Positions 1-5,959 of a stretch of DNA of 11,193 bases are shown here, one piece after another. The position numbers and the translations under genes are program-made. Source of the stretch: Baffinella frigidus. Its lineage: Eukaryota > Cryptophyceae > Cryptomonadales > Baffinellaceae. Within the stretch, counting starts at the first letter, position 1; each line of letters begins with the position of its first letter. The stretch spans positions 823,150 through 834,342 of the forward strand of contig MU646398.1 in NCBI GenBank assembly GCA_026770585.1, given 5' to 3'. The notes under the pieces were generated by a model, which saw only the letters and a list, made by a program, of their open reading frames with translations, searched no databases and was not told the DNA's origin.

Positions 1-59
1 TGTGGTAAAGACCGTCCATAATTTTCGAATGGTCCATATTTTGCTTACATGCCTCGTAG
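1..59 (+). repeat. Motif block M1, inverted partner of 5459-5517
   Basis: This 59-bp block starts inside the recurring word TTGTGTGGTAAA (its first bases lie outside the window) and runs to CCTCGTAG. The reverse complement of 5459-5517 matches it at about 52 of 59 positions, including TGTGGTAAAGAC, ATTTTCGAA and GGTCCATATTTTGCT. A third, partial match (AAAAGGTCCATATTTGGCTA...CCTCGTACG) lies near 5906-5939. It may be the end of a mobile element or part of a dispersed repeat. No protein is encoded here. Confidence 0.7.
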
Positions 60-66
60 TCAGTTA

Positions 67-216
67 GCGGCTGAATTGCTTCGCGAAACGTGTAGTAAAG
101 AAGGAAATCGATCAAGGCAAAAAAACGACAAAAACGTCGTTTATAGAAGCTTTTGAGTTTTAAACGGTATTATAGCGGAAATCTCGTGGTACAAATGAAA
201 TCGTTTGTGTGGTAAA
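67..216 (+). repeat. Left arm of a 150-bp inverted repeat
   Basis: The reverse complement of 5509-5660 matches this segment throughout. The only difference I see is a 2-nt length change in an A-run inside a small hairpin (AAACGAC at 123-129 pairing with GTCGTTT at 136-142). The arm ends in the 12-bp word TTGTGTGGTAAA at 205-216. Such identity over 150 bp of noncoding AT-rich DNA means recent copying or gene conversion between the arms, which lie 5.3 kb apart and enclose array 1 and RWP-RK copy 1. The sequence after the word (217-265) is a more diverged version of block M1. Confidence 0.85.
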
Positions 217-536
217 AAAGGGTCAGAATTTTCAAAAGGATCGGAATTAAATTACACGCCTCGTAGCCTGAGCTTCGTATGCTCCTATCCTTATCGGTAC
301 ACGTAGCTCTACAATGGTACCGTAGGACGTCCTAGGGAGGCGACGGGCGCCTCGTATGCTCCTACACGTAGCCCTACCGTAGGACGTCCTAGGGAGAGAC
401 TGAGCGCCGATTCTGCGGAGGAGGGCGTTCTTGCTTCCGTTCGTCGGGGCGCACGCCATCTGTCGTGGCGCACCCCGTCAAGGAGGCCGTGTAAAACCAC
501 ATGAACCCCATGATTAGAATAGTCGAGAACAGTCGA
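217..536. other. Noncoding flank with CTCGTA/CCTACCGTAGG words
   Basis: I see no gene here. The stretch begins with the degenerate motif block (to about 265, ending CCTCGTAG). It then becomes GC-rich, with a local duplication at 318-396 and an imperfect hairpin near 447-477 (GGGGCGCACGCC facing GGCGCACCCC). Open frames on the minus strand through it begin at non-ATG codons or read through palindromic repeats, and none resembles a known protein. Confidence 0.5.
318..396. repeat. 57-bp-spaced direct repeat with CCTACCGTAGG core
   Basis: A 22-bp identical segment containing TACCGTAGGACGTCCTAGGG occurs at 318-339 and again at 375-396, each preceded by a similar TATGCTCCTA...ACGTAG stretch. This is a local tandem duplication of about 57 bp. 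A related box appears inverted at about 3081-3112 (CCTAGGGCCCTACGGTAGGG). The core is itself nearly palindromic (CCTAC/GTAGG and GGACGTCC). Confidence 0.75.
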
Positions 537-557
537 GAAGGGAGTGGCGCTCCCTTC
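537..557. repeat. Perfect 8-bp hairpin followed by a pyrimidine tract
   Basis: GAAGGGAG (537-544) pairs with CTCCCTTC (550-557) around a 5-nt loop. A C/T-rich run follows (558-572). It looks like a bacterial terminator, but in this eukaryotic context that reading is not justified. It sits just upstream of the heat-shock-element-like site. Confidence 0.55.
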
Positions 558-585
558 CCCTTTTCTTTTTCCTTGTGATGTAATG

Positions 586-603
586 TTCTAGAACATTCTG
601 GAA
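586..603. promoter_or_regulatory. Perfect four-unit heat shock element (HSE1)
   Basis: The site reads TTC-TA-GAA-CA-TTC-TG-GAA: four alternating nGAAn units in strict 5-bp phase, the canonical binding site for trimeric heat shock factor. A TATA-like TATTTATT lies at 649-656, and telomere-like array 1 starts near 820 with its G-rich strand on the plus strand. A transcript from a promoter here would run into the array. What is seen is the motif; HSF binding and promoter function are inference. A chance 12-of-12 match is unlikely, though not negligible in a genome rich in palindromes. Confidence 0.6.
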
Positions 604-819
604 CAAATTGTGAAACGTACTTAAAGCTGTCGACGCCGAGAGCATGAGTATTTATTCTGCACGAGAGCTGAATTTCCGAATCGGATAGGTCCTAGTCCCC
701 CTCATCAGTCTGTCCCTTCATCCTTCTCTCCCACTCCATCCGCCCAGCCTGCCCCGAGCTTATGAGTGGTGTGCCATCAGCCGTTGTGTTGGGTCTTCCG
801 GCAGCAAGCGTGGAGTGAA
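604..819. other. Unique flank before array 1
   Basis: No gene is recognised. The stretch holds the TATA-like word at 649-656 and a C/T-rich run (roughly 698-755). The transition into telomere-like repeats begins near 820. GCCATCAGC at 773-781 recurs at 6060-6068, at a similar place before array 2. This weakly suggests that both arrays share the same left junction. Confidence 0.4.
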
Positions 820-2697
820 AGGTTTAGGGTTTATGGTTCAGGGTTCAGGAATCAGGGTTCAGGGTTCAGGGTTCGGGGTTCAGGGTTTAAGGTTTTTGGT
901 CGATGGTTTCGAGCTTCAAAGGGTTTCGGGTTAAGGATTCAGGGTTCAGGGATCAGGGTTCAGAAGTCAGGGTACGAGTCGTATGGGTTGAGTGTGAAAG
1001 GTACAAGTTGTTGAGTGTAGGGTTGAGGGTGTAGGGTTTGAATTTTACAGTTGATGATTTTTGGTTTTGGGTGAAAGGTTTGAGGTTTAATTTTTCAGGG
1101 AGTGGGGTGTAGGGTTCAGGGTTTATGGGTTTGGGTTTAGGGTTTAGGATTCTGGGTTTAGGATTTAGGGTTCGTGGTTTATTTACAGAGTTCAGGGTTC
1201 AGGGTTTAGAGGTTTTGGGGTTTATGGTTCAGCGTTCAATTTTAGTTTATGGTACTGAGTTTGGGGTTTAGGGTGTTGGGTTTAGGTTTAGGGTTGCGGG
1301 TTCAGGGTGAACGGTTTGCGATGTATGGTTCAGGGGTCAGGGTCAAGGGTTTGGGTTCAGGGTTTAGGGTTTAAGTTGTATGGTTTATGGTTTGAGTTTC
1401 AGAGTTTAGGGTTAAAGGTTGAGGGTCCAGGGTCCAAGGTCCAGGGGTCAGGGTCCAGGGTTCTGGTTTTGGTTTGGAGGGTTCAGGGTTGAGGGTTCAG
1501 GGTTTTGATATTCAAGGTTTAGGGTTTAAATTTGGTTTAGGGTTCAATGTTGAGGGTTTAGTGTTTAGGGTTGAGGGTTGAGGGGTAAGTGTTAAGGATT
1601 GAGGGTTGATTGTTCAGGGTTGAGGGTTTATGGTTTTCTCTATAGTGTCCAGGGGTCAGGGTCAGGGGTTTGGGTTCGGAGTTCAGGGCTGAGGGTTCAG
1701 GGTTTATGGTTTAGGGTTCAGGGTTTAGTGTTTGAGGTTGAGGATTGAGGGTTGAGGGTTGAGGGTTGAGGGTTCAGGGTTCAGGGTTCAGGGTTCAGGG
1801 TTCAGGGTTCAAGGTTTAGTGTTGAGGGTTGAGGATTTGGAATCAAAGGTTGAGGGTTGAACTTTTTTTTTGAGGGTTGAGAGTTGGGGGTTTATGGTTT
1901 ACAATTTATTGTTCAGGGGTCAGTCTCAGGGGTTTGGGTTCTTTGGGGATATCTGGGCATATCACACATGTAGGCAGAGCCGGAGGGACTTTACACAAGT
2001 CATGTCCTTTAATGTCCACTTTAGACCGAGTGTCCACTTCTGGAACTCTCGGAGGTCCGCAGGAATCCGACTCCATCCAGTAAACTACTCTGACGACACG
2101 CGGCCTCAGCCCGCCTTTCGGACACATGCCGCCCTCCTAGCCAGTGTCCTTCTCCTAGAGGTTATGAGCCCTGAGAGTTTGGGGATATGTTTCAGGGTTT
2201 ATGGTGTTTAGGGTTCAGGGTTCAAGGTTCAGTGTTTAGGATTGAGGGTGTAGTGTTGAGGGTTTAGTTGAGGTTTTAGGGTTTTGGCTTGTGGCTTGTG
2301 GGTTGGAATTGCCACAAACTGCAGCCTCAGGGTTTAGGATTCAGGGTTTAGGGTTTAAGGTTTGGGGTTCAGATTTTAGGGTTTAGGGTTGCAGGTTTGG
2401 GGTGTAGGGATTAGGGTTTAGGTTTCAGGGCTTAGGGTTCAGGGTTTAGGGTTGAGGGTTTAGGGTTTAGGGTTTAGGGTTTAGGGTTGTGGCTTGTGGC
2501 TTGTGGCTTGAGGGTTTAGGGTTTGGGTTTTAGATTTACGGTTCAGGGTTTAAGGTTGAGGTTGTAGGTTTTAGGGTTCAGGGTTCAGGGTTTAGGGTTT
2601 AGGGTTTAAGTTTTGAGGCTTTGGGTCTGAGGCTTAGGGTTTAGGATTTAGGATTTAGAGTTCAGGGTTGGGGGTTTGGGATATAGGGTTCAGGGCT
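820..2697 (+). repeat. Degenerate telomere-like heptamer array 1
   Basis: This is a long run of TTTAGGG, TTCAGGG and TTGAGGG heptamers and point variants, with the G-rich strand always on the plus strand. Variation concentrates at the third base (TT[T/C/G]AGGG), and variants cluster. Four TTGAGGG are followed directly by five TTCAGGG at 1745-1807. At 2459-2514 four TTTAGGG are followed by three TTGTGGC and one TTGAGGG, all in phase. The array is interstitial, with unique DNA on both sides, so it is not a chromosome end. It is interrupted by a unique insert at 1953-2177. Open frames through it encode only low-complexity repeats such as FRVQGSGF and are not genes. Confidence 0.93.
1942..2188. 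mobile_element. 225-bp insert flanked by 11-bp direct repeats
   Basis: Array 1 breaks at 1953-2177 into unique mixed-composition DNA. On each side lies the identical 11-mer TTTGGGGATAT (1942-1952 and 2178-2188), as expected of a target-site duplication. An 11-bp duplication would fit a Mutator-like (MULE) nonautonomous element, where 9-11 bp is usual. The termini (CTGGGCATATCAC and, inverted, CTCTCAGGGCTCATAAC) show only loose similarity, so the TIR evidence is weak. The short open frames inside are unrecognised and lack any domain I can name. A non-transposon origin, such as filler DNA at a break repair, is possible. Confidence 0.5.
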
Positions 2698-2814
2698 CCC
2701 AGGCCGTCGTTTTTGGGTCTTTTCAGGGGAGAGAGTCATTGCTGGTACGATGGCATTCACGAATCCTAAAATGGTAACCGGTGTCCAAGGGCACAGCTGA
2801 ACGTTTTAACTGAA

Positions 2815-2877
2815 CAGCTGGGGGATTCAAGCATCCAGCTAGTGGATTTGTGAGTCAAGCTAGCGGATTTATATATT
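2815..2877 (+). repeat. Three degenerate 21-bp tandem repeats
   Basis: Three consecutive 21-bp units start at 2815, 2836 and 2857 and share the core AGCTAGNGGATT. Units 2 and 3 match at 12 of 13 bases across AGCTAG[T/C]GGATTT. Function is unknown. Confidence 0.6.
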
Positions 2878-2990
2878 ACCACCAGCAACATGCAAGCACC
2901 TCGAGTCTGGCAGCAGGGGTATGTCCTAGTAGTGGACGTGACATGTGTAAAGTCACTCTGGTCATCCTATGGGGTAATATCCCCAGAATG

Positions 2991-3012
2991 GGGGATATCC
3001 CTGGATATCCCC
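2991..3012. repeat. Perfect 10-bp inverted repeat, 2-bp spacer
   Basis: GGGGATATCC (2991-3000) and GGATATCCCC (3003-3012) are exact reverse complements separated by CT. A related GGGGTAATATCCCC lies just before, at 2971-2984. This could be a dimeric protein-binding site or a remnant of a hairpin-forming element. Confidence 0.7.
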
Positions 3013-3024
3013 AGATCGAGAGCG

Positions 3025-3131
3025 CTATCCCTTAAGTGGCCAGGGGGTCTGAAAAGGCCCACGCCAGGTCCAAGGCAGTTCCTAGGGCCCTACGGTAGGG
3101 TGTATGAGCCTACTGGCCACTTGAGGGATAG
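3025..3131. repeat. 18-bp inverted repeat around a 71-bp loop
   Basis: CTATCCCTTAAGTGGCCA (3025-3042) pairs with TGGCCACTTGAGGGATAG (3114-3131) with one mismatch. The loop carries CCCTACGGTAGGG (3088-3100) and an inverted relative of the 318-396 box. It resembles a tiny foldback element. GGCCACTT also begins the TIR of the MITE at 6765, but the ends here face outward and no TTA duplication is present. Confidence 0.65.
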
Positions 3132-3341
3132 TGTGGCCGACGAGAACCCGTCAACCAGTCTCACAACTAATGGCTGTTGATTAAAAACTGAAACTGCTCG
3201 GGACATGGGTCTGTTCATCGTTTTTTTGGCCCAAATACTGGCCGAGACTGCCAGGTCAGTGTTGTAAACAACTGATGAGTGGCCTTCTCTCGTGCTGAAA
3301 AAAATATAATTGGCCTGCGCCCTGATTCGTCGGCCACACTA
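3129..3341. mobile_element. Possible 213-bp MITE with 15-bp perfect TIRs
   Basis: TAGTGTGGCCGACGA (3129-3143) is the exact reverse complement of 3327-3341. The 213-bp segment between has no coding signal, so it could be a MITE or another foldback. No convincing target-site duplication is visible. The right arm survives in unit 2 as a diverged version (TTGTCGGTCACATTAG near 9264) without a left partner, so the arm may instead be part of the duplicated gene block. Confidence 0.4.
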
Positions 3342-3437
3342 GAGAGCCAAGCCACACACAAGTTAGTGTTTTGAAATTATGTATTCACAATGTTTGATAA
3401 AGACTCAGGACACTGCTGCCCGCATCCAGCACCTACT

Positions 3438-3442
3438 TTACA
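3438..3442 (-). promoter_or_regulatory. Possible TGTAA polyadenylation signal of RWP-RK copy 1
   Basis: On the minus strand this reads TGTAA, the polyadenylation signal used by many chlorophyte algae, about 150 nt downstream of the stop codon. Copy 2 has TGTAA at 9372-9376 and 9394-9398. The word is short, and its meaning depends on the organism being a green alga, which is not established. Confidence 0.25.
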
Positions 3443-3529
3443 ACCTACGCCCTTTCCACTCGCCCCGGGCCCTTGAACGCTCAAAAGGGCACTGGGCACG
3501 AAGCGGGTAGGAAATCAAGCCTTGCAACC

Positions 3530-3552
3530 ACCAGTTTTCAACAAAAACTGGT
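3530..3552 (-). other. Conserved 3'-UTR hairpin, copy 1
   Basis: ACCAGTTTT pairs with AAAACTGGT around a 5-nt loop, starting about 38 nt after the stop codon in the transcript direction. The same hairpin is found after copy 2 (9473-9497), with one more base pair. It might act in RNA processing or stability. It lies at the edge of the identical tract shared by both copies. Confidence 0.5.
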
Positions 3553-3589
3553 AAGTGTAAGACTGGCGGATTGGTTCTCGTCGGCCTGA

Positions 3590-4435
3590 CTAACCCTCGA
3601 TTTCCGCGTCCCCCACAACCGCCTCGAGCTCGAGGTAGTGGACCGCCGCCATGCTCGCAGAGATAGTGCAGCCCGAGGAGAGCGTGTCAAGGTAGTCCAT
3701 CACGGCGTCGACCACGTTGCAGCTCTGCTCTGCCGATGGCAAGGACGGAGCCACCCAGCTCGGATGCTGCGGAGCGGCTGTCGCGCTGGTGGTGAGGCCA
3801 AAGGCGGAGCTCTGCTGAGCCGCAGCGGTGTCGAGGACGCTCAAGTCGGTGTTGTCGAAGGAGGAGGCCATGGAGGAGTCTGAGGAGGAGAACACGGACC
3901 CCACGTGGATGGCGCGCAGGGGCATCATCATGGGCTGCGACGCAGAAGCATGGGAGGCCGAGAAGGTGGAGCGCCCAGGAGAAGAAGCAGCGCGGGCCAC
4001 CACCAGGGAAGGCGTCTCTTGGATACGCGAGGGCTCGCCCATGCTGTTCCTCCGAGAACAGCCTCTTGAGCACGAGCAGGACCCACCCCCCTCCTGGGCG
4101 GCGCAGGCGCAAAGCAGATGTCGCCGCTTGTACGGCCACACTTGCAGGCCGGCGCGACGACACGCCTTCTTGAAGTTAGTTGAGCAGAGTCCCAGCATCA
4201 GCGCCGCTTTGTCGCGCGGGAGATGCGCCATGCTGTCGAGAACCGAGCGATCCACGAAAACTGCCTGGCTTCGCAAAGCGCCCTTGGCCAAGGCTACGGT
4301 CTCCTGAAGAGCGTCGATTTTGGTGGGGGCGGTAGCGAGAGTCGCCTCTGTTGCGAACTGATCACTGCTGAACGGATCGTTAAACTTGGTGGAAAGTTTT
4401 ACGTCGCACCACGTGGAAGACTCGAACGCCGTCAT
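3590..4435 (-). CDS. RWP-RK domain putative transcription factor, copy 1
   Basis: The first in-frame ATG (4433-4435) gives 281 residues. An RWP-RK-like DNA-binding domain spans about residues 64-108. It shows an AA-x2-LG step (DKAALMLGL), a TNFKKACRR helix and G-x3-WP-x-K-R, that is WPYKRR where the family norm is RWPxRK, so the leading Arg is Val. RWP-RK proteins are nuclear DNA-binding regulators, known from nitrogen responses and gamete or sex determination in plants and algae; the target here is unknown. Right after the domain come five Cys (residues 109, 111, 120, 122, 126), possibly metal-binding. The rest is Ser/Ala-rich and low-complexity, ending in an acidic tail (LELEAVVGDAEIEG). 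The frame stays open upstream to a TGA at 4571-4573 without another ATG, so an upstream exon could add N-terminal residues; copy 2 matches there too. All indels against copy 2 keep the frame, which supports real coding. Confidence 0.8.
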   Translation of the reverse strand: MTAFESSTWCDVKLSTKFNDPFSSDQFATEATLATAPTKIDALQETVALAKGALRSQAVFVDRSVLDSMAHLPRDKAALMLGLCSTNFKKACRRAGLQVWPYKRRHLLCACAAQEGGGSCSCSRGCSRRNSMGEPSRIQETPSLVVARAASSPGRSTFSASHASASQPMMMPLRAIHVGSVFSSSDSSMASSFDNTDLSVLDTAAAQQSSAFGLTTSATAAPQHPSWVAPSLPSAEQSCNVVDAVMDYLDTLSSGCTISASMAAVHYLELEAVVGDAEIEG

Positions 4436-4618
4436 GATGTCGCTGGTACCCGAGACGCTGCGTGGCCGCCCTTGTCCGCGTACTCTCGTGGATTGCGCGT
4501 GACGTGCTGCAGTTTCTTGTTCCAGGGGTGCGTGTAACGAAGACACAGGGTTGATGGATGGATTTTTGCGTCAAACCGAGAATCGGTCGGTTAAAAGGAT
4601 TTTCTGAGGGGGTCGAAG

Positions 4619-4636
4619 CTGACAGAAAAGAACACT
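4619..4636 (-). other. Conserved pyrimidine-CAG tract, possible splice acceptor
   Basis: On the minus strand this reads AGTGTTCTTTTCTGTCAG, a pyrimidine-rich run ending in CAG. It is identical upstream of copy 2 (10588-10605) although the surrounding sequence has diverged. It fits a 3' splice site for an upstream exon, which would explain why no ATG lies between the frame's upstream stop and residue 1. In copy 1 the TGA at 4571-4573 lies between this tract and the coding frame, so simple splicing here would not extend the frame in copy 1. In copy 2 it would. Confidence 0.3.
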
Positions 4637-5102
4637 CCGTGATCACTTTTGGAAGGAATGCGGTGAATGCGGTTGTAAAACAGGACAGTGTCAAAAAAAA
4701 AAGTGATGACACCAGATGTGTCGTATCTCCCTCAGGTTCGTGACAAACATGAATGTTTTGTTTGTGCACTTGTACGAACCGGTACGAGCTCGTAGCCCTC
4801 GTGACTTCCGCTTGACTTCCCGAGGTCGCTTTCAGATAACAACACTCGTTTGGAGAGCAACGTGTCGACCATGTTTAGATGTCACAGGGGGGCTTTCCTC
4901 GGATAGGGTAACGGAAACTCGGCATTTCCTTCCCGAGGAATTTCCCGAAGCACGAACCTGTCAGCGTTTGTGGTCCTCGTGACGAGCCTCGGTCCCCACG
5001 TAACACTTTTGTACGAGGCGCGTGACAAGGAGGCCGTTTTTCGACCGTTTTTCGACGGGGTTTCAACGGCTTTTGGCGGTGCGATCGACTTGAAGATTTC
5101 AT

Positions 5103-5133
5103 GTGATCACGTGGTGGTGTGAACGGTGATCAC
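5103..5133. promoter_or_regulatory. Paired GTGATCAC palindromes with a G-box
   Basis: GTGATCAC occurs at 5103-5110 and 5126-5133, each a perfect palindrome. The first continues into CACGTG (5108-5113), the core bound by many bHLH and bZIP factors. It lies about 670 bp upstream of the copy 1 ATG. A regulatory role is inference only. Confidence 0.35.
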
Positions 5134-5220
5134 GAGGGATTCGGCGGGAACACCCCGCCAACGCCGAACCCTACGAAGTTCCTACTGCAAGGGGGATTTG
5201 TCTACAGCACAAGAGCTTTA

Positions 5221-5243
5221 GAACATTCAAGAACATTCTCGAA
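5221..5243. promoter_or_regulatory. Perfect five-unit heat shock element (HSE2)
   Basis: The site reads GAA-CA-TTC-AA-GAA-CA-TTC-TC-GAA: five alternating units with exact 5-bp spacing, stronger than the usual three-unit functional HSE. It lies about 790 bp upstream of the copy 1 ATG and 216 bp inside the right motif block. HSE1 lies at a comparable depth inside the left block. No TATA-like word is obvious beside it. Copy 2 has no equivalent in its upstream region, so if HSE2 is active, copies 1 and 2 would be regulated differently. Confidence 0.6.
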
Positions 5244-5458
5244 TGGAGAAGGGTCATCAGTAATGCCAGCTCGTAGTAAATTTCGGCACAGCTGTACCAA
5301 TTATCGGGTATGTACGAGGTACGAGCTCGTCCGAGGTCACCCGTCGTAATTCTATTTCCGGCCACCCGTCGCAACTTTCGCACCAAACATGGGGGAAAAT
5401 GGGACCCCTCGCACCAAAGCACCAAAGCTCATAGGATTGGTTCTACGAGCTCGCACCT

Positions 5459-5517
5459 GTACGAGGTATGGTAGCAAAATATGGACCTTTCGAAAATTGT
5501 GGACAGTCTTTACCACA
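5459..5517 (-). repeat. Motif block, inverted partner of 1-59
   Basis: Read on the minus strand, this is TGTGGTAAAGACTGTCCACA... through GGTCCATATTTTGCT to CCTCGTAC, matching 1-59 at about 52 of 59 positions. It overlaps the inner end of the 152-bp arm at 5509-5660. In the left copy an additional block (M1) sits on the far side of the arm, so the arrangement is not a simple pair of terminal repeats. Confidence 0.7.
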
Positions 5518-5660
5518 CAAACGATTTCATTTGTACCACGAGATTTCCGCTATAATACCGTTTAAAACTCAAAAGCTTCTATAAACGACGTTTTTTTGTC
5601 GTTTTTTTGCCTTGATCGATTTCCTTCTTTACTACACGTTTCGCGAAGCAATTCAGCCGC
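5509..5660 (-). repeat. Right arm of the 150-bp inverted repeat
   Basis: This is the reverse complement of 67-216 with only a 2-nt difference in an A/T run. Its left end is the 12-bp word in inverted form (TTTACCACACAA, 5509-5520). Just beyond it, at 5702-5713, is a further copy of the word in the plus orientation. Confidence 0.85.
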
Positions 5661-5701
5661 GAGTTGACAGTTGACTAATTCAAGATCAAATTGTATGGGG
5701 A

Positions 5702-5713
5702 TTGTGTGGTAAG
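5702..5713 (+). repeat. 12-bp word TTGTGTGGTAAG
   Basis: This is one mismatch from the consensus TTGTGTGGTAAA and is followed by AAAGGTCCATATT, a remnant of the motif block. The flank GGGGATTGTGTGGTAA matches the reverse complement of the last bases of the window. Confidence 0.6.
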
Positions 5714-5959
5714 AAAGGTCCATATTAGAATTAGAATGTTTCGGCAGCTGTAAAAGGGCCGGTTTTCAATTGACCTTAGTTCAAACACCCGTTAATTATT
5801 TTCGGAGATTTTTAGATCAGAGTGCTCAGCGTGAGCTCGCCTTCAAAACGACCTGAAGGACTTGGGGTAAAATATTCCGTCTTCCAAATCCTTTTCTCGT
5901 CCAAGAAAAGGTCCATATTTGGCTACCATACCTCGTACGGAAGTAACGGAAATAACAAG

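Larger units (their letters stand above)
2698..3128. other. Palindrome-rich spacer
   Basis: I recognise no gene. An open frame of about 96 codons on the plus strand (2890-3180) crosses several palindromes, is rich in Pro, Gly and Arg, and matches no family I know. The spacer holds a 21-bp tandem triplet, a perfect GATATC palindrome and two nested inverted repeats, listed separately. In unit 2 no counterpart of this spacer is present: array 2 abuts the duplicated gene block directly. The spacer was therefore inserted into unit 1 or lost from unit 2. Confidence 0.5.
3314..4971. repeat. Segmental duplication, copy 1 (partner 9251-10954)
   Basis: This block contains the RWP-RK gene, its 3' region and its upstream region, and it aligns to 9251-10954. 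The offset is 5937 at the 3' edge (CCCTGA at 3320 and 9257), 5944 at the stop codon and 5983 in the far upstream part. There, 4949-4971 and 10932-10954 match at 19 of 23 bases. Identity is complete over 3530-3828, high across the rest of the coding region, and patchy beyond about 4640. The upstream side has therefore decayed or been replaced, while the 3' side was kept the same. Confidence 0.9.
4640..5458. other. Upstream region of RWP-RK copy 1, noncoding
   Basis: No gene is recognised. The region contains a run of ten A (within 4694-4705) and stretches homologous at low identity to 10600-10954. The palindrome TACGAGCTCGTA is at 4783-4794 with shorter versions at 5321-5330 and 5446-5453. A pair of GTGATCAC palindromes (5103-5110 and 5126-5133) overlaps a G-box CACGTG (5108-5113), and HSE2 lies at 5221-5243. 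Open frames here are short and look like chance. Because the gene is on the minus strand, this is its 5' flank and the likely place for its promoter. Confidence 0.5.

Noticed and set aside
537-572. Bacterial-type rho-independent terminator
   Set aside because: The hairpin is real, but the context is eukaryotic and no gene precedes it.
766-1492. Open frames on the plus strand inside array 1 giving Gly/Phe/Val-rich repeats (also 1870-2211, 6663-6896, 8935-9132)
   Set aside because: They are translations of the 7-bp repeat. Stop codons are rare in this frame because of base composition, and there is no domain or codon bias of a real gene.
820-2697. CRISPR array
   Set aside because: Repeats are 7 bp and contiguous, with no unique spacers of regular length and no cas genes.
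2890-3180. A 96-codon open frame on the plus strand
   Set aside because: It crosses palindromic repeats, lacks a recognisable domain and has no counterpart in unit 2.
3115-3284. A 170-bp Harbinger-like MITE bounded by GGCCACTT and AGTGGCC
   Set aside because: Only 7 bp of the ends match and no TTA or other duplication flanks it.
3687-4163. Arg-rich open frames overlapping RWP-RK copy 1 (and 9631-10107 over copy 2), plus opposite-strand frames at 3638-3883, 3828-4307, 9582-9827 and 9799-10065
   Set aside because: Shadows of the GC-rich coding frame. The RWP-RK frame has the recognisable domain and frame-preserving indels.
4544-4546. GTG as the start codon of RWP-RK copy 1, giving 318 residues
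   Set aside because: GTG starts are not expected for a eukaryotic nuclear gene. The first ATG is at 4433-4435, though an upstream exon remains possible.
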